Assembly (NCBI RefSeq): GCF_020723905.1
Contig: NZ_DYHZ01000002.1
Span: forward strand, 62,001 to 126,000
DNA length: 64,000 bases
Direction: 5' to 3'
From: Anaerolinea thermophila
Lineage (GTDB): Bacteria > Chloroflexota > Anaerolineae > Anaerolineales > Anaerolineaceae
Shown: in pieces, positions 17,424 through 26,430 of the stretch
Layout of the letters: the number at the start of each line of letters is the position of its first letter
How positions within the stretch are numbered: position 1 is the stretch's first letter
Made by a program: the position numbers and the translations under genes
The notes under the pieces: generated by a model
Told to the model about the DNA's origin: nothing
The model's input: the letters and a program-made list of their open reading frames with translations, nothing else
The model's database searches: none

Positions 17424-18461
17424 ATGTCCGACTATGCCATTGAAGCCCTTGATCTGGTAAAGAAATTCCCCCGGCGGGCGCCCGCGGAACAGACACCCGC
17501 GCCGAAGAATCCCCTTGCCCGCCTGTTTCACCGCCCGCCCCCGGGTGAGTTTACCGCCGTGGATCATGTCAGTTTTCAAATCCATCGCGGCGAGATTTTC
17601 GGTTTGCTGGGACCGAACGGCGCAGGCAAGTCCACCACCATCCGCATGTTGTGCACTCTGCTGGAACCGACCAGCGGCACGGCGCGCATCAACGGGTACG
17701 ATGTGGTGCGCGAAGCCAACCGCGTGCGTCAGAGTTTGGGCATTGTTCTGGCAGGCGAGCGCAGCATTTACTGGAAACTGACCGGACGCGAGAATCTGGA
17801 GTATTTTGCCGCCCTCTACCACATCCCGCCGGAGGTTGCCCGCAGGCGCATTGACGAATTGCTGGACTACATGGAACTGACCAGCCGCGCCAATGAACTG
17901 GTAGAGAAGTACTCCACAGGCATGCGTCAGCGCATTGTCCTCAGCCGGGCTCTGCTGGCGCGCCCACCCATTATTCTGCTGGACGAGCCTACCCTGGGGC
18001 TGGACCCGCAGGCGGCGCGGCGCATCCGCGAGATGGTGCTGGACCTCAAACGGCAGGGGCATACCATTCTGCTGACCACCCATTACATGGAGGAAGCCGA
18101 TCAACTCTCCGACCGCATCGGGATTATTGATCAGGGGAAAATCATTGCTCTGGATACGCCCTCGGCGTTGAAACAGCGCATCCGCCAGCAGGACGTGATC
18201 AAGATGGAAGTGGCGGGCTGGAAGCCTGAAATGGCAGAGGCGATTCAATCCCTTTCAGGGGTGAGCCAGATGGTCTCTCGCTATCTGGAACAGGACGGCA
18301 TCTGGGAGATTCACCTGCAAACCGGCAACAGCCGCGCCATCCTGCCCCGCCTGATCGAACACGTTAACACCAATGGCACCCATCTGGTCAACCTGAACAT
18401 TGTCGTTCCCACGCTGGAAGACGTGTTCATCCATTTGACCGGCAAAGCCCTGCGCGATTGA
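17424..18461 (+). CDS. ABC-2 exporter ATP-binding protein (DrrA/NatA-like)
   Basis: ATPase of about 345 residues driving the two permeases that follow. Motifs: Walker A GPNGAGKST, signature STGMRQRIVLSRALL, Walker B IILLDEPTLGLD and switch LTTHYMEEAD. An insertion of about 25 residues rich in Pro and Ala (RRAPAEQTPAPKNPLARLF) separates the first strand from the rest of the domain. The ATG at 17424 has GGAG eight bases upstream; the track start (17376) lies at the transcription start region. The C-terminal extension resembles the DrrA-type regulatory domain. Export cargo is unknown. Confidence 0.87.
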   Translation: MSDYAIEALDLVKKFPRRAPAEQTPAPKNPLARLFHRPPPGEFTAVDHVSFQIHRGEIFGLLGPNGAGKSTTIRMLCTLLEPTSGTARINGYDVVREANRVRQSLGIVLAGERSIYWKLTGRENLEYFAALYHIPPEVARRRIDELLDYMELTSRANELVEKYSTGMRQRIVLSRALLARPPIILLDEPTLGLDPQAARRIREMVLDLKRQGHTILLTTHYMEEADQLSDRIGIIDQGKIIALDTPSALKQRIRQQDVIKMEVAGWKPEMAEAIQSLSGVSQMVSRYLEQDGIWEIHLQTGNSRAILPRLIEHVNTNGTHLVNLNIVVPTLEDVFIHLTGKALRD

Positions 18462-18473
18462 GGGAGGCGCATC

Positions 18474-19355
18474 ATGGAAACCACCCTTTCCTCTGGCACC
18501 CACCTGACTTCGCTCAGCCGCACCACCGGGCTGGCGCAACTGCGCGCCTTTGGCGCGATCATCTGGCGGGAGTACCTGCACTTCGTGCGGTATCCTACCT
18601 GGGTCATTGCCTTCATCATCTGGCCCATCCTCTTCCCCGCCACCTACATCTTCAGTTCCTTTGCGCTGGCGGGACCCAGCGGGGTAGGGGTAACACGCTT
18701 CCTGGAAGTGGCTGGCACCGATAACTTCCTGGGTTATATCGTCGTGGGGACTTCGGTGTGGATGTGGGCGAACACCCTGTTGTGGAATGTGGGCTTTGCC
18801 CTGCGCGGCGAGCAGATGCGCGGCACGCTGGAGTCCAACTGGATGACCCCTACCAGCCGTTTCCTCTTTTTGCTGGGTTCGGGTCCGGTGCATGCTGTCA
18901 GCATGCTGATGTTCTTCCTGTTTACTGTGGTGGAATTTCGCATCTTCTTTCACCTGACCTTCAACGCCAACCTGTTCAGTCTGCTGGCGGTGTTTCTGGC
19001 GGCTCTCCCAGCGCTGTACGGACTGGGGTTCACTTTTGCCAGTCTGGTCATCACCGCCCGCGAAGCCAATGCCTTTGTCTTCCTGGTGCGCGGCATTGTG
19101 ATGATTTTCTGCGGTATCACCTACCCCCTCGCGGTCATGCCGCCGTGGATGCAGGCGGTGGCGGAGTGGCTGCCGCCCACGTTGATTATCCGCGCCGCGC
19201 GCCTTGCCGCCCTCAACCATGCCTCGCTGGAGGTCATTGCTCCCGATCTGGTGCGTTTGCTGGCTTACGGCGCCTTCTGGCTGGCACTGGGTTATCTGAC
19301 CTTTTCCCAAATTGAACGGCGGGCGCGTCTCAAAGGGGCGCTCAACCAGTACTAG
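18474..19355 (+). CDS. ABC-2-type exporter permease 1
   Basis: Membrane protein of 293 residues with six hydrophobic segments and the ABC-2 permease pattern (YLHFVRYPTWVIAFIIWPILFP near the N-terminus, FCGITYPLAVMPPWMQAVAEWLPPT near the C-terminus). It begins 12 bases after the ATPase gene with GGGAGG upstream, and is followed by a second, homologous permease, so the exporter is probably a heterodimer of membrane subunits. Confidence 0.83.
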   Translation: METTLSSGTHLTSLSRTTGLAQLRAFGAIIWREYLHFVRYPTWVIAFIIWPILFPATYIFSSFALAGPSGVGVTRFLEVAGTDNFLGYIVVGTSVWMWANTLLWNVGFALRGEQMRGTLESNWMTPTSRFLFLLGSGPVHAVSMLMFFLFTVVEFRIFFHLTFNANLFSLLAVFLAALPALYGLGFTFASLVITAREANAFVFLVRGIVMIFCGITYPLAVMPPWMQAVAEWLPPTLIIRAARLAALNHASLEVIAPDLVRLLAYGAFWLALGYLTFSQIERRARLKGALNQY

Positions 19356-19370
19356 AAAGGACATTCTGCC

Positions 19371-20225
19371 ATGCAACCTCAATCTGCACTGTCTCAACCT
19401 TCCTGGCGATCTCATCTGCGCGCACTGTGGATGATTGCAGTGAATAACTGGAAGCATCACTGGCGCTACCCGCTCAACGCTGTTTCAGATATGCTTCAAC
19501 CGCTGGTGTGGCTGGCGCCGGTGTACTTCATGGGGCAAGCCTTCAGCGTCAATGGTAAAGCGGAGGGTTTTGCCGGGTTTGCCGGCACGGATGATTACAT
19601 GTCCTATATCCTTCTCGGAACGGCACTGACCAACTTCATCATGGCAGTGTTCTGGGGTATGGGCTTTTCGCTCAAATGGGATATGGATGGCGGTGTGCTG
19701 GAAGCCAACTGGACGGCGCCGCTCCCCCGCCCGTTGATTCTGGTGGGGCGCACCCTGAGCAGTCTGGCAACCACCACGCTCACCTCGCTGGGGATGATTC
19801 TCATCGGTGCGCTGGTATGGGGGTTCCACCCTACCGGCAATGTCCTCTCAGCAGTGCTGGTCACCATCCCCCTGCTCATCGGGCTGTATGGCTTTGGGTT
19901 CGCCTTTGCTGCGCTGGTGATGATCCTGCGCGAAGCCAACACACTGGTGGATTCGGGTAGTTTCATCGTCATGCTGCTCTCGGGCGCCAACTTCCCCGTC
20001 ACCGTCCTGCCCCGATGGCTTCTGCCGCTTTCGCTGGCGCTCCCGCTCACCTACGGCTTTGACGCGGTGCGCGGCTACCTGCTGAAAACGCGCACGCTTC
20101 TACCGCTTAACGTGGAAATCGCCATTCTGCTGGTCTCGATGGTGTTGATGATCGTCATCGGTTTGCGGGCGTTCTACGCGCTGGAGCGGCGCGTGCGTCA
20201 ACTGGGCACGGTGGGGCAGTACTGA
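19371..20225 (+). CDS. ABC-2-type exporter permease 2
   Basis: Membrane protein of 284 residues, homologous to the preceding permease (shared ...GTLESNWM/GGVLEANWTAPLPRPL and LSGANFPVTVLPRWLLPLSLALP regions). Fifteen bases separate it from permease 1, with AAAGGA before the ATG. It is the last gene of the ABC-2 operon and is followed by a terminator. Confidence 0.83.
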   Translation: MQPQSALSQPSWRSHLRALWMIAVNNWKHHWRYPLNAVSDMLQPLVWLAPVYFMGQAFSVNGKAEGFAGFAGTDDYMSYILLGTALTNFIMAVFWGMGFSLKWDMDGGVLEANWTAPLPRPLILVGRTLSSLATTTLTSLGMILIGALVWGFHPTGNVLSAVLVTIPLLIGLYGFGFAFAALVMILREANTLVDSGSFIVMLLSGANFPVTVLPRWLLPLSLALPLTYGFDAVRGYLLKTRTLLPLNVEIAILLVSMVLMIVIGLRAFYALERRVRQLGTVGQY

Positions 20226-20277
20226 GCCGGTGAGAAGGGCGATTCGATCGGGAAAAATAGAAGAACATCATCTTTGA

Positions 20278-20314
20278 GCGGGCAAATCGGGAAGCATTTG
20301 CCCGCTTTTTTTTT
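20278..20314 (+). terminator. Intrinsic terminator of the ABC-2 operon
   Basis: GCGGGCAAAT (20278-20287) pairs perfectly with ATTTGCCCGC (20296-20305), eight-base loop, followed by nine T. Confidence 0.88.
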
Positions 20315-20362
20315 GGAAACACGGGGAGAAGGGCTTTCTCAACCCGTGCTAAAATCGATTCT

Positions 20363-21286
20363 ATGAGCGAACAACCTGCTGAATTTAAGTCTGGTTTTGT
20401 TGCGGTGGTAGGACGCCCCAACGTGGGCAAATCCACCCTGATGAACCGTTATCTGGGGCAAAAGATTGCCGCCGTTTCGCCGCGTCCGCAGACCACCCGC
20501 CGCCGGCAACTGGGCATCCTCACCCTGCCGCAGGCGCAGATCATTTTTGTAGACACGCCCGGCATTCACAAACCGGTGCACAAACTGGGTGAGTACATGA
20601 ATCAGGTGGCGCTGGATGCCCTGCGGGATGCCGATCTCATCCTCTGGCTGGTGGATGCCAGCGTCAAGCCCACCGATGAGGACCGCCTGTGTGCCCAGCG
20701 CATCACCGAGGCGCTGGGGGAGACTCCCGAAAACGTCCTCCTGGCGCTCAACAAGGTAGATCAGGTGCCTGAAGATCAACGTCCGGCGCGCCTGAAGAGT
20801 TATCAGGACCTGCTCCCCGCGGCATGGGTGGTGTGGATTTCTGCGACCAGCGGCACCGGCACACAGGACCTGCTGGATGAAATCCTGCGTCGTTTGCCCG
20901 CTGGTCCGCCGTACTACGAAGAGGAACAGATCACGGACCTCTACGAGCGCGAGATTGCCGCCGATTTAATTCGTGAAGCCGCGCTGATCCATCTCAAGGA
21001 TGAAGTGCCGCACGCCATTGCCGTGCGCATGGACGAGTACAAAGAGCGCAGTGAAGACACCGCCTACATTGCCGCCACGCTTTTACTGGAGCGCGAAGCC
21101 CACAAGCCCATTGTCATCGGGAAAGGGGGCGAGATGCTCAAGCGCATTGGCACCACCGCGCGCCAGGAAATTGAAGCCATGAGCGGGCGCAAGGTGTACC
21201 TCGATCTGCGCGTCAAGGTGATGGAGAACTGGCGCGACAACCCCGCGTTGCTGCGCTCTCTGGGATATGTGGTGCGAAAGGAATGA
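20363..21286 (+). CDS. era: GTPase Era
   Basis: Essential GTPase that binds 16S rRNA during 30S assembly, 307 residues. G1 GRPNVGKST (17-25), G2 region RPQTTRR, G3 DTPG (64-67), G4 NKVD (130-133) and SAT in G5 are present. The C-terminal KH domain carries VIGKGGEMLKRIGTTARQEIE. It is preceded by the ABC-2 terminator and followed four bases later by the YhhN gene. Confidence 0.95.
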   Translation: MSEQPAEFKSGFVAVVGRPNVGKSTLMNRYLGQKIAAVSPRPQTTRRRQLGILTLPQAQIIFVDTPGIHKPVHKLGEYMNQVALDALRDADLILWLVDASVKPTDEDRLCAQRITEALGETPENVLLALNKVDQVPEDQRPARLKSYQDLLPAAWVVWISATSGTGTQDLLDEILRRLPAGPPYYEEEQITDLYEREIAADLIREAALIHLKDEVPHAIAVRMDEYKERSEDTAYIAATLLLEREAHKPIVIGKGGEMLKRIGTTARQEIEAMSGRKVYLDLRVKVMENWRDNPALLRSLGYVVRKE

Positions 21287-21290
21287 GATC

Positions 21291-21953
21291 ATGAATCTGC
21301 CACTGCTGGGTTTGACCTTTGTTGCCTGTGTGCTGGAATGGGTGGTCGTTCTGCGCAAGAGCCGCTGGCATGATCTGACCAAACCCCTGCCGATGATCCT
21401 GCTCATCCTGTGGTACAGCCTGAGCGGGGGCTGGAGCGGGCAGGGATTGTGGTTCGGGCTGGGACTGAGCGCGTCTCTGCTGGGAGACATCCTCCTCTTG
21501 AGAGAGCGCACTTTCCTGCCCGGCATGGGTGCATTTTTCCTGGCGCATGTCTTTTATATTGTCGGGCTGTGGCACGGATTACCACCCCAGACAGGGCTGG
21601 CGGTTCTTTTCTTTGTGCTGGTGGCTTCTGCTTTTGGCTGGCTGGCGTGGCAGGCGCGCGGAGAGGCATGGCACAGGCTCACCCGCTCGGGCATGGCGGT
21701 GCCGGTGACCGCTTATGCGCTCATCCTCTCGGCAATGACCTTCTCCGCCCTGCTCACCCTGGCGCGCCCGGACTGGAATCGTCAGGGGGCGCTTCTGCTG
21801 GCGCTGGGGGCGGTGATGTTTTTCCTTTCCGATGCCATTCTGGCGTGGGATCGCTTCCTGCGTCCCCTGCGTGCGCCCGGAACGTTGATGATTCCCTATC
21901 TGCTGGGGCAGGTGGGCATTGCCGTGGGCGCCTGGCTTGCCTTTGTGGGATAA
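21291..21953 (+). CDS. YhhN-family membrane protein (lysoplasmalogenase-like)
   Basis: Membrane protein of about 220 residues with seven to eight hydrophobic helices. The pattern LGLSASLLGDILLL, GAFFLAHVFYIVG and VMFFLSDAILAWDRF matches YhhN/TMEM86, whose animal members hydrolyse lysoplasmalogens. Asp residues in LLGD and LSDA are the conserved polar positions. ATG at 21291 follows AAGGA and lies four bases after era; the track start at 21267 overlaps era and adds no membrane sequence. Enzyme activity in this organism is inferred. Confidence 0.78.
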   Translation: MNLPLLGLTFVACVLEWVVVLRKSRWHDLTKPLPMILLILWYSLSGGWSGQGLWFGLGLSASLLGDILLLRERTFLPGMGAFFLAHVFYIVGLWHGLPPQTGLAVLFFVLVASAFGWLAWQARGEAWHRLTRSGMAVPVTAYALILSAMTFSALLTLARPDWNRQGALLLALGAVMFFLSDAILAWDRFLRPLRAPGTLMIPYLLGQVGIAVGAWLAFVG

Positions 21954-22031
21954 CCCCAGCTTGAGATCATCCTGTTTGCGATCTGGCTTTTTTCGACTTT
22001 CAGGAAGCCCTGAAGGATGGGAAAACTCCTC

Positions 22032-22091
22032 TTGACGCTCTGGAAAAAGCCCGGTATTATTTAGCCGGCTAATCATTAGTCGGCTAAATAA
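22032..22091 (+). promoter_or_regulatory. Promoter with 35-bp palindromic MarR operator
   Basis: TTGACG (22032-22037) and TATTAT (22055-22060) are 17 bases apart. A long palindrome starts in the -10 box: TTATTTAGCCG (22057-22067) and CGGCTAAATAA (22081-22091), with two ten-base subsites TAGCCGGCTA and TAGTCGGCTA. Binding there would block the promoter, which fits autorepression by the MarR protein encoded next. Confidence 0.78.
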
Positions 22092-22113
22092 TTTTGAAAC
22101 AGGAAGAATTTCC

Positions 22114-22560
22114 ATGCATTTCCCCGATACACTGGATTTTTTACTGCATCAGGTATGCCACCTGCATCATCACCGCGTGAGGCAGGTATTTGAAAGTCTG
22201 GGATTGTACCGTGGACAGCCACCCATCCTGCGCATTCTGTGGGATGAGGAAGGCTTGACCCACAACGAACTGGCTTTGCGCCTCCATGTTACCCCCGCTA
22301 CCATGTCCAGAACGCTTCAGCGTATGGAAAAAGCCGGTTTTCTGATGCGCAAGCCCGACCCCGCCGACCAGCGCGTTTCGCGGGTGTACCTTACCGGGCA
22401 TGGGCGTGCCGTCCAGGAACAGGTTCAGCAGGCTCTTCAGCGCATTGAAGCCGATACCTTTGCCGGCTTTACCGCAGAGGAGTTGACCATCCTGCGTGGA
22501 TATCTGGAGCGCATTCGCGGGAATCTGTGGCGGGCGACAGAGGAGAAAGATCCCTGTTAA
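22114..22560 (+). CDS. MarR-family repressor
   Basis: Winged-helix regulator of 148 residues. ILWDEEGLTHNELALRLHVTPATMSRTLQRMEKAGFLMRKPDPADQRVSRVYLT is the full MarR helix-turn-helix and wing. AGGAAG lies before the ATG. Its promoter holds a long palindrome, and two ABC exporter genes follow in the same direction, so it likely represses an efflux operon and is released by a toxic ligand. Confidence 0.9.
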   Translation: MHFPDTLDFLLHQVCHLHHHRVRQVFESLGLYRGQPPILRILWDEEGLTHNELALRLHVTPATMSRTLQRMEKAGFLMRKPDPADQRVSRVYLTGHGRAVQEQVQQALQRIEADTFAGFTAEELTILRGYLERIRGNLWRATEEKDPC

Positions 22561-22666
22561 GGGAGTGCCTCCATGCGGGGGGAAGGTTGCCGCAAAGACG
22601 GCAGAAGAAGTTTCCCCTCATGACCCCATTGTCCGCTTTGAACTTTTGTACACACGGAAACACACC

Positions 22667-24415
22667 ATGAAATCTTCTGGCTGGAAGATATTTACATTTC
22701 TAAAACCATATCTCTTGTGGATCATTCTCGCTCCCCTGTTGATGCTGTTGGAAGTCATCATGGACTTGATGCAGCCGCGCATGGTCGAGCGCATTGTGGA
22801 TCAGGGCATCGCTCGCCTGGATTTGACCTTTGTTTTGCATACCGGTTTGCTGATGTTCGGGCTGGCGGTGATCGGTGCCATGGGCGGGATGAGCAACGGC
22901 ATCTTTGCCGAGATGACCGTGCAGGGCTTTGGCGCCGACTTGCGTGAAGCCCTTTTCCGTAAGGTGCAGTCTTTCTCGTTCCGCAATCTGGACGCCTTTG
23001 AAACCGGTCAACTCATCACCCGTCTGACCAGTGACGTGGCTCAGTTGCAGGAAGGGGTACTCATCACCCTGCGCATGCTGGTACGTGCGCCGCTTTTGCT
23101 CATCGGCAGTTTGATCATGGCAATTGTCACCAGTCCACAGTTAGCCTTCCTGCCGCTGGTGCTGATGCCCATCGAACTGCTTGCGGTCGTATGGATTGTG
23201 CGCAAAGCCACCCCGCTGTTCACTCTGGTGCAGGAAAAACTGGATGCCCTCAACGGGGTAATGGAAGAAAACCTCTCCGGGATGCGCGTGGTCAAAGCCT
23301 TTGCCCGCTCTGCGCATGAGAAACAACGCTTTTCCCGCGCCAACAAAAACCTGACCGATCAGGCGGTGCGCGCCGGGCGTACTGTGGCGGTGATGCCCTC
23401 ATTCATGATGCTGACCATGAATCTGGGCGTTGTAGGGGTGCTGTGGTTCGGCGGGGTGCAGGTCGTGCGCGGCAGTATGCAGGTAGGGCAGATTATCGCC
23501 TTCGTCAATTACCTGATGACCACACTCTTTTCGCTGATGATGGTCAGTCAGATGGTCATCCAGTTCTCCCGTGCGGAAGCCTCGGCGCGGCGTATTGAGG
23601 AAGTTCTGTCTGCCGAACCGGATATTCAAGACCTGCCCGGCGCTCTCTGCGATGTGCGCCTGAAAGGGCACGTGGTCTTCGATCGCGTTACCTTTGGCTA
23701 TGACGGAGAAAACAGTGAACCGGTGCTCAAAGAGGTCAGTTTCAGCGCCCAACCCGGGGAGACCGTTGCAATTCTGGGGATGACCGGCGCGGGCAAAAGC
23801 ACACTGGTTCACCTCATCCCGCGCTTCTATGACGTGCTGGATGGACGCATCCTCATTGACGGGATGGATGTGCGTCAACTGGACCAGAAGACCCTGCGCC
23901 GCAATATCGGCATGGTGTTGCAGGAAACCGTGCTCTTCAGCGGCACGATTCGCGACAACATCCGCTATGGCAAGCCTGACGCCAGCGAGGATGAGGTGAT
24001 TGCCGCGGCAAAGGCGGCGCAAGCCCACGAATTTATCCTCAACCTGCCCAATGGCCACGACACGGTCATCGGGCAACGCGGGGTCAACCTCTCGGGAGGA
24101 CAAAAGCAACGCATTGCCATTGCCCGCGCCCTGCTGATTCAACCGGCGATTCTCATTCTGGATGACAGCACCAGCGCCGTGGACGTGGAAACCGAGACCA
24201 GAATTCAACAGGCGCTGGATGACCTGATGCGCAACCGTACCTGTCTGGTAATTGCTCAGCGCATCAGTACAGTGCTGAAAGCCGACAAAATCCTCGTGCT
24301 GGATGACGGGCGGATTGTCGCGCAGGGTACACATGCCGAACTGCTGGCGAGCAGTCCCATCTATCAGGACATCTTTGAATCACAACTGGGCAACGGAGTG
24401 AAATTCTATGGCTGA
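22667..24415 (+). CDS. Heterodimeric ABC exporter half, degenerate-site subunit
   Basis: Half-transporter of about 582 residues: six-helix membrane domain, then ATPase domain with Walker A GMTGAGKST, signature LSGGQKQRIAIARAL and Walker B ILILDDSTSAVD. The catalytic Glu after Walker B is Asp, as in TM287-like subunits of heterodimeric exporters, so this half contributes a degenerate ATP site. I chose the ATG at 22667; the track start at 22496 runs through the end of the marR gene. Its end overlaps the partner by eight bases. Probably multidrug or lipid export. Confidence 0.87.
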   Translation: MKSSGWKIFTFLKPYLLWIILAPLLMLLEVIMDLMQPRMVERIVDQGIARLDLTFVLHTGLLMFGLAVIGAMGGMSNGIFAEMTVQGFGADLREALFRKVQSFSFRNLDAFETGQLITRLTSDVAQLQEGVLITLRMLVRAPLLLIGSLIMAIVTSPQLAFLPLVLMPIELLAVVWIVRKATPLFTLVQEKLDALNGVMEENLSGMRVVKAFARSAHEKQRFSRANKNLTDQAVRAGRTVAVMPSFMMLTMNLGVVGVLWFGGVQVVRGSMQVGQIIAFVNYLMTTLFSLMMVSQMVIQFSRAEASARRIEEVLSAEPDIQDLPGALCDVRLKGHVVFDRVTFGYDGENSEPVLKEVSFSAQPGETVAILGMTGAGKSTLVHLIPRFYDVLDGRILIDGMDVRQLDQKTLRRNIGMVLQETVLFSGTIRDNIRYGKPDASEDEVIAAAKAAQAHEFILNLPNGHDTVIGQRGVNLSGGQKQRIAIARALLIQPAILILDDSTSAVDVETETRIQQALDDLMRNRTCLVIAQRISTVLKADKILVLDDGRIVAQGTHAELLASSPIYQDIFESQLGNGVKFYG

Positions 24416-26270
24416 AATTCGACGCACATCTGCACAACAACCCGCCACCCCACCACCGATAATGGGCTTTCGCCCCGGGGGTGGTCCGCCGTTTGCCTTT
24501 CTACAGGGTGGCGAAAAATCGCGTGATGCCCGTGCTACCCTCTTGCGCCTTGCCCGTTATCTGCGTCGGCAGCGCTGGGTGCTTCTGGGCACGGCTGTGC
24601 TGGTCCTTTTCGTCACTGCGGTGGATTTGCTGGGTCCCTACCTGATGAGCCTTGCCATTGACCGCTTCATCAAGGGCGGCGACCTGCCCGGTCTGGCACG
24701 GCTTATTGGCTGGATGATTCTGGCTTATCTGGTGGCGGCAGGCGGCACCTGGCTGCAAACCTACCTGATGGTTGGGGTGGCACAGCAATCGGTGCGCGAT
24801 CTGCGGGATGACCTCTTTGGGCGCATGCAATCTCTGCCTCTGCGTTTTTTCGACCAGCACGCTCACGGCGATTTGATGAGCCGCCTGACCAACGACATGG
24901 AGAACATCAGCAATGTGCTGGCGACCAGTTTCAGCCAGTTGATCTCCAGCATTGTCGGTCTGATCGGCGTGCTGATTCTCATCTTCATGCTCAACGTGCC
25001 GCTTGCTGTCGTCAGCCTGATCGTCATGCCGCTGACTTACGTGCTGACCCGCGCCATTGCCCGGCGCACCCGCCGCGGCTTTCGCGAGGTGCAGCAGGCG
25101 CTGGGTGAACTCAACGGCATCATTGAAGAAACCATCACCGGCGAGCGCACGGTAAAAGCCTTTGTGCGCGAGGAGATGGTGGTGGGGCAGTTCTCGGAAA
25201 CCAATCAACGGTTACGCCGCGTGGCTTTGCGAGCCCGCATCCTCACCAGTTTCATGGGACCGCTGATGAACATGGTCAATAATCTGGGGCTGGCAATTGT
25301 TGCCTGCACCGGCGGGGTGCTGGCAGTCCAGGGCATGGCAACTGTCGGCGAGATTGCCGCGTTCATTAACTATGCCGGCAGGCTGGGACGCCCGCTGAAT
25401 CAGATTGCGCAGTTGTTCAGCACCATTCAATCGGCGCTGGCAGGAGCAGAGCGCGTCTTCGAGTTGATGGATCAACCCCCTGAGCAGGACGCGCCCGATG
25501 CCCGACCGCTGAGGCATGTGCGTGGAGAGGTGGAGTTCGATCACGTTTCTTTTTCCTATGAGCCCGGCGTGCCGGTGCTGAAAGATATCTGCCTGCACGC
25601 CCAACCCGGCGAGATGATTGCGCTGGTCGGACCGACCGGCGCGGGGAAAACCACTATTGCCAATCTGCTCACCCGCTTTTACGATGTGGACGAAGGTGCC
25701 ATCCGCATTGATGGGCAGGACATCCGCACACTCCGCATGGACGACCTGCGCGAAAAACTGGGGCTGGTGCTTCAGGACACCTTCCTCTTCAGCGGCACCG
25801 TGATGGACAACATCCGCTACGGACGGCTGGATGCCAGCGATGAGGAAGTCATCGCCGCGGCACAACTCGCCAACGCCGATCCGTTCATCCGCCGTTTGCC
25901 ACACGGCTACCAGACTGTTCTGTCGGAGCGGGGCAGCAACCTGAGTCAGGGGCAGCGTCAATTGCTGGCGATTGCCCGCGCCGTGCTGGCAGACCCCGAG
26001 ATTTTGATTCTGGACGAAGCCACCAGCAATGTGGACACACGCACCGAAAAGCACCTTCAGGAAGCCCTGATGCGCCTGATGAAGGGACGCACCTCGTTTG
26101 TCATTGCGCATCGTCTCAGCACCATCCGCGATGCCAGTCAGGTTCTGGTGATTCACGAAGGGCGCATCATCGAGCGGGGCACGCATGCCAGTCTGCTGGC
26201 GCAACGGGGCTTTTACTACCGCCTGTATCAGAGCCAGTTCAAGGGCTTGCCGGTGTCGGTGGGCGTTTGA
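24408..26270 (+). CDS. Heterodimeric ABC exporter half, catalytic subunit
   Basis: Half-transporter of 620 residues, TM288-like. A Pro-rich N-terminal tail precedes the six-helix membrane domain; the ATPase domain has GPTGAGKTT, LSQGQRQLLAIARAVLADP and ILILDEATSNVDTRTE with the catalytic Glu intact. The start overlaps the preceding gene by eight bases. Together with the 22667-24415 product it forms an asymmetric exporter, presumably under the MarR repressor. Confidence 0.9.
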   Translation: MAEIRRTSAQQPATPPPIMGFRPGGGPPFAFLQGGEKSRDARATLLRLARYLRRQRWVLLGTAVLVLFVTAVDLLGPYLMSLAIDRFIKGGDLPGLARLIGWMILAYLVAAGGTWLQTYLMVGVAQQSVRDLRDDLFGRMQSLPLRFFDQHAHGDLMSRLTNDMENISNVLATSFSQLISSIVGLIGVLILIFMLNVPLAVVSLIVMPLTYVLTRAIARRTRRGFREVQQALGELNGIIEETITGERTVKAFVREEMVVGQFSETNQRLRRVALRARILTSFMGPLMNMVNNLGLAIVACTGGVLAVQGMATVGEIAAFINYAGRLGRPLNQIAQLFSTIQSALAGAERVFELMDQPPEQDAPDARPLRHVRGEVEFDHVSFSYEPGVPVLKDICLHAQPGEMIALVGPTGAGKTTIANLLTRFYDVDEGAIRIDGQDIRTLRMDDLREKLGLVLQDTFLFSGTVMDNIRYGRLDASDEEVIAAAQLANADPFIRRLPHGYQTVLSERGSNLSQGQRQLLAIARAVLADPEILILDEATSNVDTRTEKHLQEALMRLMKGRTSFVIAHRLSTIRDASQVLVIHEGRIIERGTHASLLAQRGFYYRLYQSQFKGLPVSVGV

Positions 26271-26324
26271 GGGCAGGGTCTTCCCGCCTGGCTTTGAAAA
26301 AGCCCCCAAAAATTTTATAGATAT

Positions 26325-26344
26325 TTGAACAAATGTGCTATAAT
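26325..26344 (+). promoter_or_regulatory. recA promoter region with SOS-box-like sequence
   Basis: TTGAACAAATGTGCTA (26325-26340) has the form GAAC-N4-GTNC and runs into the -10 box TATAAT (26339-26344). It matches 11 of 16 positions of the palindrome at 29828-29843. A second TATAAT lies at 26391-26396. Gram-positive LexA boxes have GAAC-N4-GTTC, so LexA control is plausible but unproven. Confidence 0.4.
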
Positions 26345-26430
26345 GTGATTATTCTTTGCAGGTGTCTTTTTCTACAGAACGCATTGAATGTATAATCAGA
26401 AAAAGAGTTCGTTCACAGGAGTACACCTAT

